DNA from: Utricularia gibba
Taxonomy: Eukaryota; Streptophyta; Magnoliopsida; Lamiales; Lentibulariaceae
NCBI GenBank assembly: GCA_002189035.1
Contig: NEEC01000019.1
Span: 744,001-808,000, forward strand
DNA length: 64,000 nucleotides
Reading direction: 5' to 3'
Shown one piece after another: positions 27,101 through 37,316 of the stretch. The number at the start of each line of letters is the position of its first letter. Position 1 is the first letter of the stretch. Below the pieces are notes generated by a model that saw only the letters and a program-made list of their open reading frames with translations, had not been told where the DNA came from and made no database searches. The translations under genes and the position numbers were made by a program.

Positions 27101-28234
27101 ATGGTTGATGAGCAGAGCTGGATACAAGCCTGTGATCGAGTATTGTGGAGGAACAGAAATTGGTGGCGCTTTTGTTACTGGTTCACTTTTGCAGAATCAA
27201 TGTCTTGCAGCTTTCAGCACACCTGCTATGGGCTGCAGCTTGTTGATTTTAGATGATAGCGGATATCCACTAGTAAGCAGCTTCACCAATCTTGTACCTC
27301 ATAAATAAATCTGGATGATACAATTCTCTGATTGTTTTGTCCATCTCTTTTTTATCAATCTATTAAACCAAAGCCACAAGACTCTCCCACCATTGGCGAA
27401 TTGGCTCTTTTCCCATTGATGTTTGGAGCATCAAGCACTTTGTTAAATGCCAATCACTATGATGTTTACTTCAAACAAATGCCAGTTTGGAATGAGAAGG
27501 TAAGCCTTCTGGCTTTAGTAAGGTATTTTGCCTCTGTGGCTTAGAGGCATTCTTTTATTTTCATGTGGAAACAGGTTCTCAGAAGGCATGGTGATGTATT
27601 TGAGCGGACTTTTAAAGGATATTATCGTGCACATGGTCGTGCTGATGATACCATGAATATTGGTGGTATAAAGGTCTGTTGAGAATGACTCTATCTAAAG
27701 TTAAGGTTCTGAATCTAGTAGATTGGTAGATTATAGAGCAAGGTTTTCAGGTGAGCTCTGTTGAGATCGAACGTGTCTGCAATGCCGTGAATGATTCTAT
27801 CCTGGAGACTGCAGCGGTTGGGGTGCCACCTCCTGACGGAGGGCCAGAGCAACTAGTTGTCGCTGTTGTGCTTAAAGATCCTCAAGGCCTTTCCAGCAAC
27901 TTAAACAATATGGCTGCTTTATTCAATACAGCTCTACAGAAGAAGCTGAATCCACTCTTCAAGGTACGTCAAGCTGTTGTTTTGGGTGTCTCACATGAAA
28001 TCAAAACCATGGTAAAACAGGTCCCGAAACCCCTAGGCATAGAGGTTCAATTCACTACTACTTTTTTTTTATTCTTTATGATAGAATAGCATTGAAATGG
28101 AGAGTCTCTTTGATGCTTTGCAGGTATCTGATGTGATCCTCCTGCAGTCTCTTCCCAGAACAGCCACCAACAAAGTGATGAGAAGGGTTCTCAGACACCA
28201 GTTCTCTCAGCGTCGTCAGTACTCCAAACTGTGA
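24132..28234 (+). CDS. AAE18: Peroxisomal acyl-activating enzyme, AAE17/AAE18 type
   Basis: This is an AMP-forming acyl-CoA ligase of the ANL superfamily. Arabidopsis AAE18 activates the auxin precursor 2,4-DB for beta-oxidation. Fourteen exons: 24132-24397, 24469-24598, 24676-24926, 25043-25247, 25593-25633, 25743-25868, 26114-26187, 26345-26565, 26800-26891, 27056-27272, 27374-27499, 27575-27673, 27751-27963, 28124-28234. They sum to 2172 nt, giving 723 aa, close to the family length. The AMP-binding loop [16 protein letters not shown] is split by an intron. The adenylation motif [10 protein letters not shown] is followed by [10 protein letters not shown]. The protein ends in SKL, a canonical peroxisomal PTS1. 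Retention of the last intron would keep the frame open to a stop at 28087-28089 and remove SKL. AAE17 versus AAE18 cannot be decided. Confidence 0.92.
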
Positions 28235-28793
28235 TGCACGATGCACACACGAACAAAATATATGCATGTGTATAGAATAATATGTACAATCATATGTATA
28301 GAAATATAGGAGTGCTTGTGCCATATCTTGTACGAGACTGCAACTGTGTATATCATGCAATAAAGCAGCGTCAAATTATGTGTAGATGCATCCATGTATG
28401 AATGCGTTTTTCCCTCAGACGAAAAGTATAGCCTTCCATTCTCTTGCTTGGGTCATTAGGAGGAGCCATTTCATTGTTATGCTTGTGTTTGTGGATGCAG
28501 GAAGCAGCACGGGGAATGGGAATCGCTGATCTGCAGAGGAAGCCATTTCAAAGATCCGCAACCTTTCATGTCTGTATGTACTGCATGGTTTCATTCATAT
28601 TCCGGCATTGTATCATACACATCCGAGTGAACACATTAGAGTTGGTTTGCTGGTTGTTGAACAAGGTTATGTGGTTCAATGAGTAGCATCATCGAGACAC
28701 TGATATCTCAAGTGCCACCAGAACCAGATGAAATCATGTGGCCATTGATGTCAAAAACTCCTGCCGGATGCATAAGAGCAGCGAGTGGGCTGC
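28235..28793. other. Downstream region of the acyl-activating enzyme gene
   Basis: The 3' UTR comes first, with an AATAAA-like signal near 28360. The remainder has short open frames on both strands with no motif I can name. Confidence 0.4.
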
Positions 28794-29034
28794 TTATGCA
28801 CTCTTAAACACTGATATGATCAGAGATGCTGCATCCTCTGCCACCATCGCCATGATTTGCTCGGAAGCCCGTGATTGGTAACTCATGGCCGAGGTAAAGA
28901 AAGCCATCAGAGAACCAGGAGTTGGAAAAGCTCCTGCTACAGCTGGGTTGGAATAGAACGCAAGGTTCATGTACTCTCTTCCAATGGCACCACTCAGCCA
29001 TGGGATTAGAAAGAAGGTGGATGAGTACCCGCTC
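28794..29034 (-). pseudogene. Lone exon-like coding segment, family unknown
   Basis: On the minus strand an 80-codon stretch runs from an acceptor-like CTTCAG (29040-29035) to a TAA at 28794. It reads as a plausible protein tail: SGYSSTFFLIPWLSGAIG near the start, then two short hydrophobic patches and an amphipathic end (AEDAASLIISVFKSA). I do not recognise the family. I could not find a convincing first exon between 29041 and 29460. It may be the last exon of a gene with a distant or missed start, or a gene remnant. A second frame over the same bases is also open, which lowers confidence. Confidence 0.3.
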
Positions 29035-29040
29035 CTGAAG

Positions 29041-29463
29041 GATCAATCAATCTTGTTCTTATGCCATCCAAAGGGAGATTACTGTTGTTGATGTGCTGGG
29101 CTTCATCGTTTTAAGCAGGGCTGTGCTGGTGTGGGATTTCTGGCCTAAACATCAGATGATCAGCTTATCCGGACATGATCCACACCGTAGGGACGATAAT
29201 TGGCATCAGTGTGCTTATTTATCCGTCGCATTTACACTTTTTTTTAATAGTTCGGATAATTAACTGGTGTATCCCACGTGCAATACGATCTCCAATCTCT
29301 GATATGAATTTAAAGGCTTGGGATCAGTCGGCGCTGCAGAGCTTCATCCCCTCTCCGCGGTCGCCGGTAATGTAAGATTTTTGCATGCAAGTGCGGTTTT
29401 GGGTCTTCGTTTACGTTGCAGATGGTACAGATCTGATACTGGGTCGATTCACTTATTGTTTGC
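29041..29463. other. Spacer and promoter of the small plant gene
   Basis: Moderately AT-rich with no supported gene. It lies between the minus-strand exon-like segment and the plus-strand ATG at 29464, so it would serve as a divergent promoter if both are real. Confidence 0.35.
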
Positions 29464-30426
29464 ATGGCTTCGGATAAGCAGAAGCTGAAAATGAAGAAAT
29501 GGGCGTTTCAAGGAACGTCAATGGCGAGGGGATGTGCTGTAGATGGTGTGTTTTGCCCAGAGGCTCGAAGAATCGGCGCGCCGCTTCACGTTTCGGAGAT
29601 GGCGAGGCCAGCGCCTCGAGTCAGGTGGGATTTCTGTTCTGTTCATCTGTGGTTCTAATTGAAGCAATTTCGGTGTTATTTGTGATGGCATTCTCTGTTT
29701 TTTGCTTAGAGGTTTTCGTTCCCTCTTGCAGCAAGGATAGGGTAACGGAGGCACGGGACACCATTGGAATGGAAATTGTTGACATTATTCGAATGAAGGT
29801 ATTGTATGCCATATGTCGCCTAGTTGCAAAGGCTGGTCTATCTTGATTCACTGGTGCTGGTACTTTGAAGTGCTTTCTGTTTGACTTAACAGATAAAAAC
29901 CTGTGTTTTGCCCAGTTTTTGAACCAAAATCAGCTTGCTTCTTGCTCATATAGGACAACACTTCTGCATGCATTCTGGAAAAACCTTGGTGAAAAGCAAA
30001 ACCAAAGATTGTGTTTTAAATAGTTCTGCATGTAGTTTCTCCAGCTGCTGCTGGTTTTATGCACATCAATCCTCACTGAGTCAAGAAAAAGCATTTTTTT
30101 TAGTGGATTCAGATGAAGAACTTGGTTCCTTTTGTTCGTTCTGTGGAGGGTTGTTGTGTGGCTACACGAGCAACTGAAGCAGACTGTTACCTTATTTCCA
30201 ATGACAATTTCTTCAGGTTGCAGCCTCATCTCCACCCCTTTTCGGCGGCTCTCCTCCCTGCAGGACTTCAAACCCCATCATCCAAGATGAAATGTTCGTC
30301 AGTGCAGCGGAACCGCCATCGCCATCCCGTGGACGTGTTCTGGTCAAAATGAGGCCAAAGCCTGCTGCTGTGAGGATCGAAGGGTTCAACTGCAGGGACG
30401 ATTGCAGATTTTATGCTGTTGCTTGA
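29464..30426 (+). CDS. Small plant-specific protein of unknown function (At1g13390/At1g68490-like)
   Basis: Three exons (29464-29624, 29732-29798, 30217-30426) join in frame to 438 nt, giving 145 aa. Seen: a Lys-rich N-terminus, GVFCPEARRIGAP, then an Arg/Pro stretch. Exon 2 encodes a short helix-like segment (IGMEIVDIIRMK). Exon 3 has ASSPPLFGGSPP, NPIIQDEMF, KPAAVRIEGFNC and a final FYAVA. That order (CPxxRR, SSPPxxxGSPP, NPxIQD, KPAAVRxEGF, terminal AVA) matches a plant family of ~150-180 aa that is annotated only as uncharacterised, sometimes wrongly as a 'translocase subunit'. There is no signal peptide or membrane segment. No function is claimed. The third exon is the strongest part; the exon 1 donor could lie a few bases later. 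Confidence 0.65.
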
Positions 30427-31272
30427 TAGGTACCACGTTTTTTTGGGAGTTCCGTTAGAGATGAGATGCTGAAACTGCAGAGTGAGGCGTATTTGTTTCT
30501 TCTATTGAGCATTTTGTACATATGATGATCTCATGATGATGTGTGAGTTGTGATCATGAGGAACTAGTCTTTTGGCAAGTGATGAATAAAGTTTTTGCTA
30601 TTTCATATGGTGGATAACAAACCTGTCCTCTTGTCCTCACAACCAACATAGAACAAGAAGAACATTGGTGGATGATGCATTCATCAGAAGCAACAATCAC
30701 AGTCAAACGGGCAAAGGCAGTACCTCCAGCACCAGCCTTCCCAAGTCCCAGTTCTTCTGTATAATCCACAAGCCCAACCGCCGCCCTCTTCTTCCTCGGC
30801 CGGGAGCTGCTCCTTGACTGCAAACCTTCATCTTTGCATCCTATTCTGGTCATGTTCCTTGCTCTGCTTTACTTTGACATCATATGCTTCCTCCTCCAGC
30901 GGTTAGATGCAGCAAATGTCACACAAAACTCACTGGAAGCTTTCTTAAGCTTCGTTTATTGCCTCTCCTGTGTGATCACAGCATTGCCCTCTGCTAGTTT
31001 ATCCTTCTTTTTCAATTTGGCACCTTTAACCACACCTGCTCGAGTAATCGAAATAAGACATCGGAAAGCAAAACCGGACATTGCTCTTTTCGGGAGGCCG
31101 TAATAAAATCTAATAAATTTACGAAACTCAAACAATACCGTGTTCCGGTTGGGAGCACTGACCTGGGGTTTCAATCACGCCACCGCCTAAGGTCTTGACT
31201 GGTGCTTCACAGTTTGTGCTTGACCGCCACCTAGAGTTCCGATAGGAGTTTCCCGAGAATGGCGGCGGCAAC
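30427..31272. other. Spacer before the transposon nest
   Basis: The 3' UTR of the small gene, then unassigned DNA. Minus-strand frames at 30853-30554 (Arg/Lys/Ser-rich start, then AVGLVDYTEELGLGKAG) and at 31174-30956 (Lys-rich) look somewhat protein-like, but no family is recognised and no exon chain could be built. At 31258 an ATGGCGGCGGCA directly abuts the left edge of the retrotransposon. Confidence 0.35.
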
Positions 31273-31601
31273 TAACTATATCCTCCAACTAATTTTCAAG
31301 AGTAACAGAAAGTTGTTCGAGGAGATGAAGAGGTAAGGGCATGTATATTGGTATCCAGACAATATGGATTCCACATTATATTTGTTTTATTTTTTTATAA
31401 TTATTTAATATAATAATAATATTAAGTGATACACATCATTTTTACTTTCTCATCCACATTAGTATCCAAACAATGGTGTATATAATATTTATATTTATTA
31501 ATTTTATACTAATTTACATAGATAATCAAATATAACAATAATATTTATTTAAAATAGAGAAAATTATTATTCAAACAATACATGATATAAAATATATAAA
31601 A

Positions 31602-34096
31602 TTAACTAAACTTATTCCAAATATGCTCAACCAAATCTGCTTTCAATTGTCTGTGCAATTTTGTTTTCTTGGATTTCACAACTCGAGCAAAATATGCTTC
31701 AAAAGCATGGATATTTTGTCCTAATAAATCAAGTGGCTCTTGTGTTATCTGATCATAGTCTTCAGTATCTGATTGAGTATTATGTCCTTCATCTTCAACA
31801 ATCATATTGTGTAAAATTATAGCAGCATATGATAAGTGATTTTGTGTCGTTTCAAAACATTTTCTTCCACTACTATTGAGTGTTGTTTTTACTTATCTTA
31901 GAACGCACTTTATCATTATTCTCAATTGTTTTTACATCTTTCACACTACTTTGATCTTTTTGGAGAGAAAGTGTATTTTGTGGATTTTTAGAATACTTTT
32001 GGATCAATTTGAGGAGAAATCAAGACCCATCAAATTATAGACTTGATGAGCCACGAATCTCAGCCCAAGACTCGATCAAACGATGAAGATTTGGTCCAAG
32101 ATTCGTGGATAAAATAGAGATATGAAGAAGATTTTCGAAGTTTTGGATAAAAGATTTAGATATAAGATCTCATCCAAGCCCATCGAATAAGCTCAATACG
32201 AAGACTTGGATCTACTCTCCTATAAATACCCCACCCTCTCAACCATTAGAGACATCTTTGACCACTTTTCCTTTGTACTTTTCCTATTTTCGTGTATATT
32301 TTCATGTTAGAGTCAAGTCTGCGTGTGTAGGTGCTTGCGGCTGAGGATCTACGGTGAAGCCTTGCTTGTGCAAGTCCCGCGCGTGTGATTGTTTTACTAT
32401 GTTTTTTGACATTTAAATTGAGGTTTGATTCTGTTTTTCGCAACGTTTTCTTTATCAACGTGCTCTTTAGTATCACATAACCCGAAGGGAGTGTGAGAGA
32501 ATCAAAGGTTGGTCTCAAGCACCTAAGGAGAAGGTCTCAATTGGACATCATTGGTAAGACATATTCTATCTAATCTATCTGCGATGTGTGAGGTGTAGGG
32601 GTTAGATTTGGGTGTGGGGAAAACATGGGTTATCACAAGAGGTGAAATGGCTCTGGTGGCGTGGTTGATTCTATAATCCCACAAAACAAGGGACAGTGCT
32701 ATAGCGGTCAGCGAGTAGCACTACTTTAGAATAACACCCCCGGAGCTTACGCAAGCAGATCAGTCTTCAAGGTTTACATACCCAAGTTTGGGCGAGTTTT
32801 AAGCAAGGTGAATCTTGGATCCAAGGTTAATTTTCTTAGTGTTTTCAAAACCAAATCTTTCTTGTGTTTTCGTTCTTTTTTCAGTTTTTGTTTTGAAAAG
32901 AAAATTTCAATAACAATTCTCTGTGGATACAATCTTATTTTATTACTTCGACGGTTTCTGTGCACTTGCAGAATCACCATCAGCATACATGATATTAACT
33001 AGAGTTTCATGATCCCACATGCAAGTAGGTGAATAAATAATTCCAAACCTTGCTTTTAATATTCCAAAAGCTCGTTCTACATATTTTCTTGCACTTTCTT
33101 GTCGAGTAGCAAAGAGCCTTGTTTTTGGATTCTGTAGAAGAGTAATAGTTTTCATAAAAACAAGCTATTCAGGATAAATACCATCAGCTAAGTAATATCC
33201 CATATCATATTTTTTTCTATTGACCAAGAATTCAACTGGAGGAGCCACACCTCGATGCAAGTCATCAAATAATGTTAAATGAGATAACACATTAAGATCA
33301 TTATTTGAACGTGGAGTACCAAAGAACGAATGCCATATCCACGTATCATTTGAAGCAACTGCCTCTAATATGACAATAGAAGACCCCATGTCCATGAGTA
33401 TATTGTCCTTTCCAAGCTACAGGACAATTTTTCCACTCCCAGTACATGCAATCTATACTTCCTAACATACCAGGGAACCCTCTTTCTTCACCCCATGATA
33501 GAAGTCTTTGAATGTCGCTTGGATTGGGGCGTCTCATATATTCTGTCTCAAACACTGTACGAATTCCGATTATAAAAGATCTTAAGCACTTGAGGATAGT
33601 TGACTCACCAATTCGAAGATATTCATCACAAGCATATGCACTGTCCATATGCCATCATTCGCATTGCAGCAGTACATTTTTGCCTTGTTGTTAAGGAGAC
33701 ACGACCGGTTGCATCTGGTTTCTCTTGTAGATATGGAACTATTTCCACAAGATTGGACATAATACGTTCGAACAAACTACGACGCATTCTGAAACGTTGA
33801 CGAAATATCTGATCATTGTAGGTGGCATTGATGGAGAAATAGTCTGCCACTAGGCAAGTGTTTCCAAACTCACGCCCACAATCAATGTATTCACGCTTTC
33901 CTCTATTTCTTCGGGGTTGATCTGGCTCATCTTCGAATATATACTCAACAGTAGCTTTAATAGCATCAATAGCTGCACTACTATGATGAGGCATAATGAT
34001 TGAAAAATCCTCTGGATCAAAATGCTCATTTCGAAAAGAAACATACTCTTCATTGTTGTGAGAATCCATTGAATTCATGAATGAATTCATTATCAA
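31602..34096 (-). pseudogene. Harbinger (HARBI1-like) DDE transposase, broken
   Basis: The reading frame begins near 34096 and continues through three frames, so at least two frameshifts are present (near 33640 and 33390). Recognisable pieces are the helix-turn-helix part (RFRMRRSLFERIMSNL), the first catalytic Asp in GSIDCMYWEWKNCP, ILEAVASNDTWIWHSFFG, the second Asp in NNDLNVLSHL, and the Glu in ERAFGILKARFG. The chain then breaks at MWDHETLVNIMYA and resumes at 31829 with the LHNMIVEDE motif after the solo LTR insertion. It cannot encode an active enzyme. Confidence 0.88.
31830..32982. mobile_element. Solo LTR inserted in the Harbinger transposase
   Basis: A 1153-bp sequence starts TGATAAGTGATT and ends AATCACCATCA (TG...CA with imperfect inverted ends). 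The 5-bp duplication GCATA flanks it at 31825-31829 and 32983-32987. Removing it restores the continuity of the transposase codons. A TATAAATA box at 32221 fits a plus-strand LTR promoter, and the 3' part carries a CTCTGTGGATAC stretch often seen near LTR ends in gypsy elements. No internal domain is present, so it is most simply a solo LTR left by LTR-LTR recombination. Confidence 0.8.
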
Positions 34097-34114
34097 TGGA
34101 ACAAGTTATATATA

Positions 34115-34400
34115 ATGAGTGAGATGTAGTTGGTATGATAGGTTGGTAGTTGTAAGATGTGGTTGGTGTGGTAGGTTGGTAGTTATGAGACGTGGTTGGT
34201 GTGGTAGGTTGGTAGTTAGGTGTGGTTGGCATGGTAAATTGATAGTTGGAAGGTGTGGTTGGTGTAGTGGATTGATAGTTGGAAAGGTATGGTAGGTATT
34301 GTGGATTAGTAGTTGGAAAATGTGGTTGGTGTGATAGATCAGTGGTTATGAAGTATGATTGATAGGATAAATTAGTAGTTGTAAGATGTGCTTATTGATA
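34115..34400. repeat. 33-bp minisatellite inside the Harbinger element
   Basis: Units of about 33 bp carrying TGGTTGGTGTGGTAGG and GTAGTT repeat with growing divergence from left to right. On the minus strand they read as YQPTTPTTSHN-type units upstream of the transposase start. The first two or three copies are nearly identical. Confidence 0.75.
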
Positions 34401-34572
34401 TAGGTTTAATAAGTTAAATAAATTTTTCAATGCGATATAATAAACTAAATTGAAGTTGCATAGTTCAAAAAAGTTCAAGTTCAATCAAAATAAACAACAT
34501 GAGGGAAAATCAATCATCATTCTGACCACTATGTGGTTCCTGAAAACTGGGCTGTGGAGGAAGTGAACTAGC

Positions 34573-35456
34573 CTAAGTAGGAAGTGAATTATGTTGAACA
34601 TTCATACCAGATAATGCACGATTGCATGCCTCAGTATAGAGCATTCTTTGAAAGTCATCCATCTTTGACATATCCATCTCGATCAACAACCTCAACTCGT
34701 GTGCAGAGTTCACTACAATTTCTGCATTCTTCACTGCAATATGTTGTTGATACAATGTATTGTGTCTTGCCATTTCAATCCTATACTCATCCAATTTATC
34801 AATGAGGGCTTTGATATCATCTTTTTTCTCTTGAGAAATCCCGCTTGAGGTACTCCCCTGAAATCGTAGTTTTTTAGCATTCTTTTGTCCAATGGGGCGT
34901 TGTATAGTTGGAACCTCTAAATCCACTTGTTTTATCACATTTGGAGGTATAGTAGACTGAACTGATGAAGAGTCACTTGTGATACTTACTTTCTTTTTCT
35001 TCTTACTTCCATTGTCTACATCCTGTTTTCATACAAAACAATGAATTAATAAAAAAAAACAAGATGTAAATAACAAAGTATTTTACTGTCATCCATTTTG
35101 GTTGATCTTGCAATATTTTCCAAGCTTCCAAATATGTAAAGGGTTTACGAAGTTCTTACTTATATAACTTCAAGCTCATATCAATCAAGTCATAGTTGTT
35201 GTAACTGCTTGGATCCTGTCGGGAAATCCTATCATACATTCCAGAAAAAATTTGGACATTTGTACTTAAACTTTTCCACGTCTTCCTCAAGACTTCAGGT
35301 TCTCGAACTTTTCCATTCACAATAAAAAGAATCAATGGCTTTCCAAAATGACTCTACCTTTTGAGAATTACCGGTAATGAGATCAATGTAAGTATTTAAC
35401 CAAGCTGACAATAATATGTTGACTTCTTCATCTATCCATCTTGCTATTGAAGACAT
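34573..35456 (-). pseudogene. Harbinger ORF1, Myb/SANT-like DNA-binding protein, broken
   Basis: It starts at 35456 with MSSIARWIDEEVNILLSAW, the trihelix/SANT start typical of PIF/Pong ORF1 proteins. A frameshift and stop follow within ~60 codons. The 3' part (34938-34573, 121 aa) has RPIGQKNAKKLRFQG and a helical tail like the 'NAM-associated' C-terminal region of this family. In plants such genes are often misannotated as host genes. Confidence 0.75.
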
Positions 35457-36639
35457 ATTAATCTAAAAATATAATTGAAAAAAATGATCAAATGAATATT
35501 TAAATAAATACATAACATAAATGCTATAAAATTAAATGCAATATATTGAAATGATTCTAAAAAATAAAAAAATTCGAAAATGCATATAAGGAAATAAAAA
35601 ATAATAATAGAATCAATAAATATTTAACATTAATCAAGTTTCATTAAATCTATGAGACATTACAAAAAAATAACTTTATATCATGATATATAACATAATT
35701 ATTCTACAAAAAATTATAATATGAACTGCAAAACATCACCAAATACTAGTTATTTCAAAATATTAAGCAAAAAAAAACAAGAATGTTTAGAAAATTTCGA
35801 AATCCTTAATATACTAATTGAAGATGAAAACTTTCATAATTTGTGAAAATATGAAAATCCTACATTACCAATAGCTACAAACAAAAAATTTGAAATGAAT
35901 TCTTTACCCTTTTGTCAAACCAGATCCGTCATGCAGGAGGAGAACGAAAAAATAGGGTTGTGTGTGAAGAAATAAGTATTTATATTAAATATATTTGAAT
36001 AAACAAAGAATTAAAAAAATAAAAAATTGATGCATTGTCCGCGGAGAGAGAGTGTACGTGGACCAAAAATGGCCCGGATAAAAATAGACCACACATTGTT
36101 ATCTGAAACATTTATTCATTTTCGTCGATCCACGTGTCCACCATGTCATCATTATACGAACACCAATGTACATGCACTAATGCCGGAGAGAAGATAGAAC
36201 ATAATGGAAGAAAAGATATTCATTTCATAGTCATCGCAAATCATAAAAAACTACATATTTGTAGATAATAACTGCAACGGTCTTCTTCAAAAGTGATCTG
36301 CTTTGAGACCTAATGATGTTATCTAATTGGAGACCTAATGATGGCTATACTGCTTACTGACAGCTTGATTTAATGTTGAGTCTCCACTTTAAATTTTAGA
36401 AGGTCACCTATGGTGGCTTTTCTTGAACTTCATGTCTGTTGGGTTAATTCAGCTGAATTAACAAGTATATCTCCTCCTTGGTCGGGTTTGTCGTCTTTGC
36501 ATTTCTTCGATGTACTTGCACACTAAAAATCTATTTTTGTTACATTACCCCGCGGATCGAGAGAGCCTTGACCCCAAGGCTCAAAGTCAGGAAAATGACG
36601 TCGAAGCCAAGAAGCATCTTCCCAAGTGGCGTGTGCTGG

Positions 36640-37316
36640 GTGACGGCTAGAACTTCGATTTCCACAGATCTACAGCCCATAGAAGCATCCTGCAACTTTT
36701 ATTTGCGCATTTTCTGCTCTTCCATTTTTGCGAGAACCTGTTATTGTTACTATTTTCATTTCTAAGCTTTATGCTGCTTTTTGGAACCTTGCTGCAAACG
36801 GGAAACTCGTTGTAGAACTTGCTTTAGTTTATAAACATGTCTCTGTTTAAGCTTTTCACATTTGCTTTTAAGCTTGATATGCCATTTACTGTTCATGCGC
36901 ACGCATACTCTGTTTTCGCATACTCTTACTCTGTTTTTAAGCGTTCTTAAGCTGGGTCTAAGCCTATGGGCTCTCTTGAGTGACACAAGAGTAGACCCTG
37001 GTGTAAAACCCAGCCAAGTTACTTTTATTTTATGTTTTCTGCACCTTGACTTTAATTTCAGTGCCCCTTTCAACCCTTCAACTCGTTTATTTTAGTCACT
37101 GTTATTTTAGATCTTACCCGCATTAGAACTAAACCCCAGGAAATCCCCATGTTTTCAGTAAATGCAATGAACTTTGAGAAATTACAATCATTACCTGTGG
37201 ATTCGACCATTGCTTGCCACACTACATTAATTCCTGTGATTTGTGTAGTATAATAACTAGGTTATAAGCGTTGAATGTGCTAGACCGCGACATTTAGCAA
37301 CTCATCCCAACGTTCA
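36640..37316. other. Unidentified DNA replacing RNase H and integrase
   Basis: Between the RT stop (37317) and the pol C-terminal remnant lies sequence without pol motifs. It includes CCTGTGGATTCGACC (about 37195-37209), a signature often found close to the 3' end of gypsy-type LTRs. It is likely a piece of another LTR element joined by deletion. No target duplication was found. Confidence 0.4.

Larger units (their letters stand above)
31337..36177 (-). mobile_element. PIF/Harbinger DNA transposon with TAA target duplication
   Basis: The 3-bp duplication TAA flanks the element at 31334-31336 and 36178-36180. Terminal inverted repeats start GGGCATGTATATTGGT on the left and, on the complementary strand, GTGCATGTACATTGGT on the right. 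Inside are the two genes expected for the superfamily on the minus strand: a Myb/SANT-like ORF1 and a DDE transposase, both broken. Its length is 4841 bp, of which 1153 bp are a later solo LTR. Confidence 0.9.
31273..36544 (-). repeat. 3' LTR of the gypsy element, interrupted by Harbinger
   Basis: The LTR is in two parts: 31273-31336 and 36181-36544. Joined, they align to the right LTR, including GAGATGAAGAGGTAA followed by the GGAGAGAAGATAGAAC region. The inner end is TGTTACA at 36538-36544. Confidence 0.85.

Noticed and set aside
30554-31174. Minus-strand gene made of two Lys/Arg-rich frames
   Set aside because: The pieces look somewhat protein-like but no splice chain, start or family could be established.
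31258-31336. Start of a host gene (ATGGCGGCGGCA) running into the transposon
   Set aside because: From about 31273 the sequence is LTR, matching the right LTR; the open frame across the border is accidental.
32246-32518. 90-codon minus-strand frame inside the solo LTR
   Set aside because: It lies within an LTR defined by TG...CA ends and a GCATA duplication; LTRs rarely encode protein and no motif is seen.
36762-37073. 103-codon minus-strand frame rich in Lys and Arg
   Set aside because: It lies in a rearranged LTR-like segment of a dead retrotransposon; the basic character follows from base composition.
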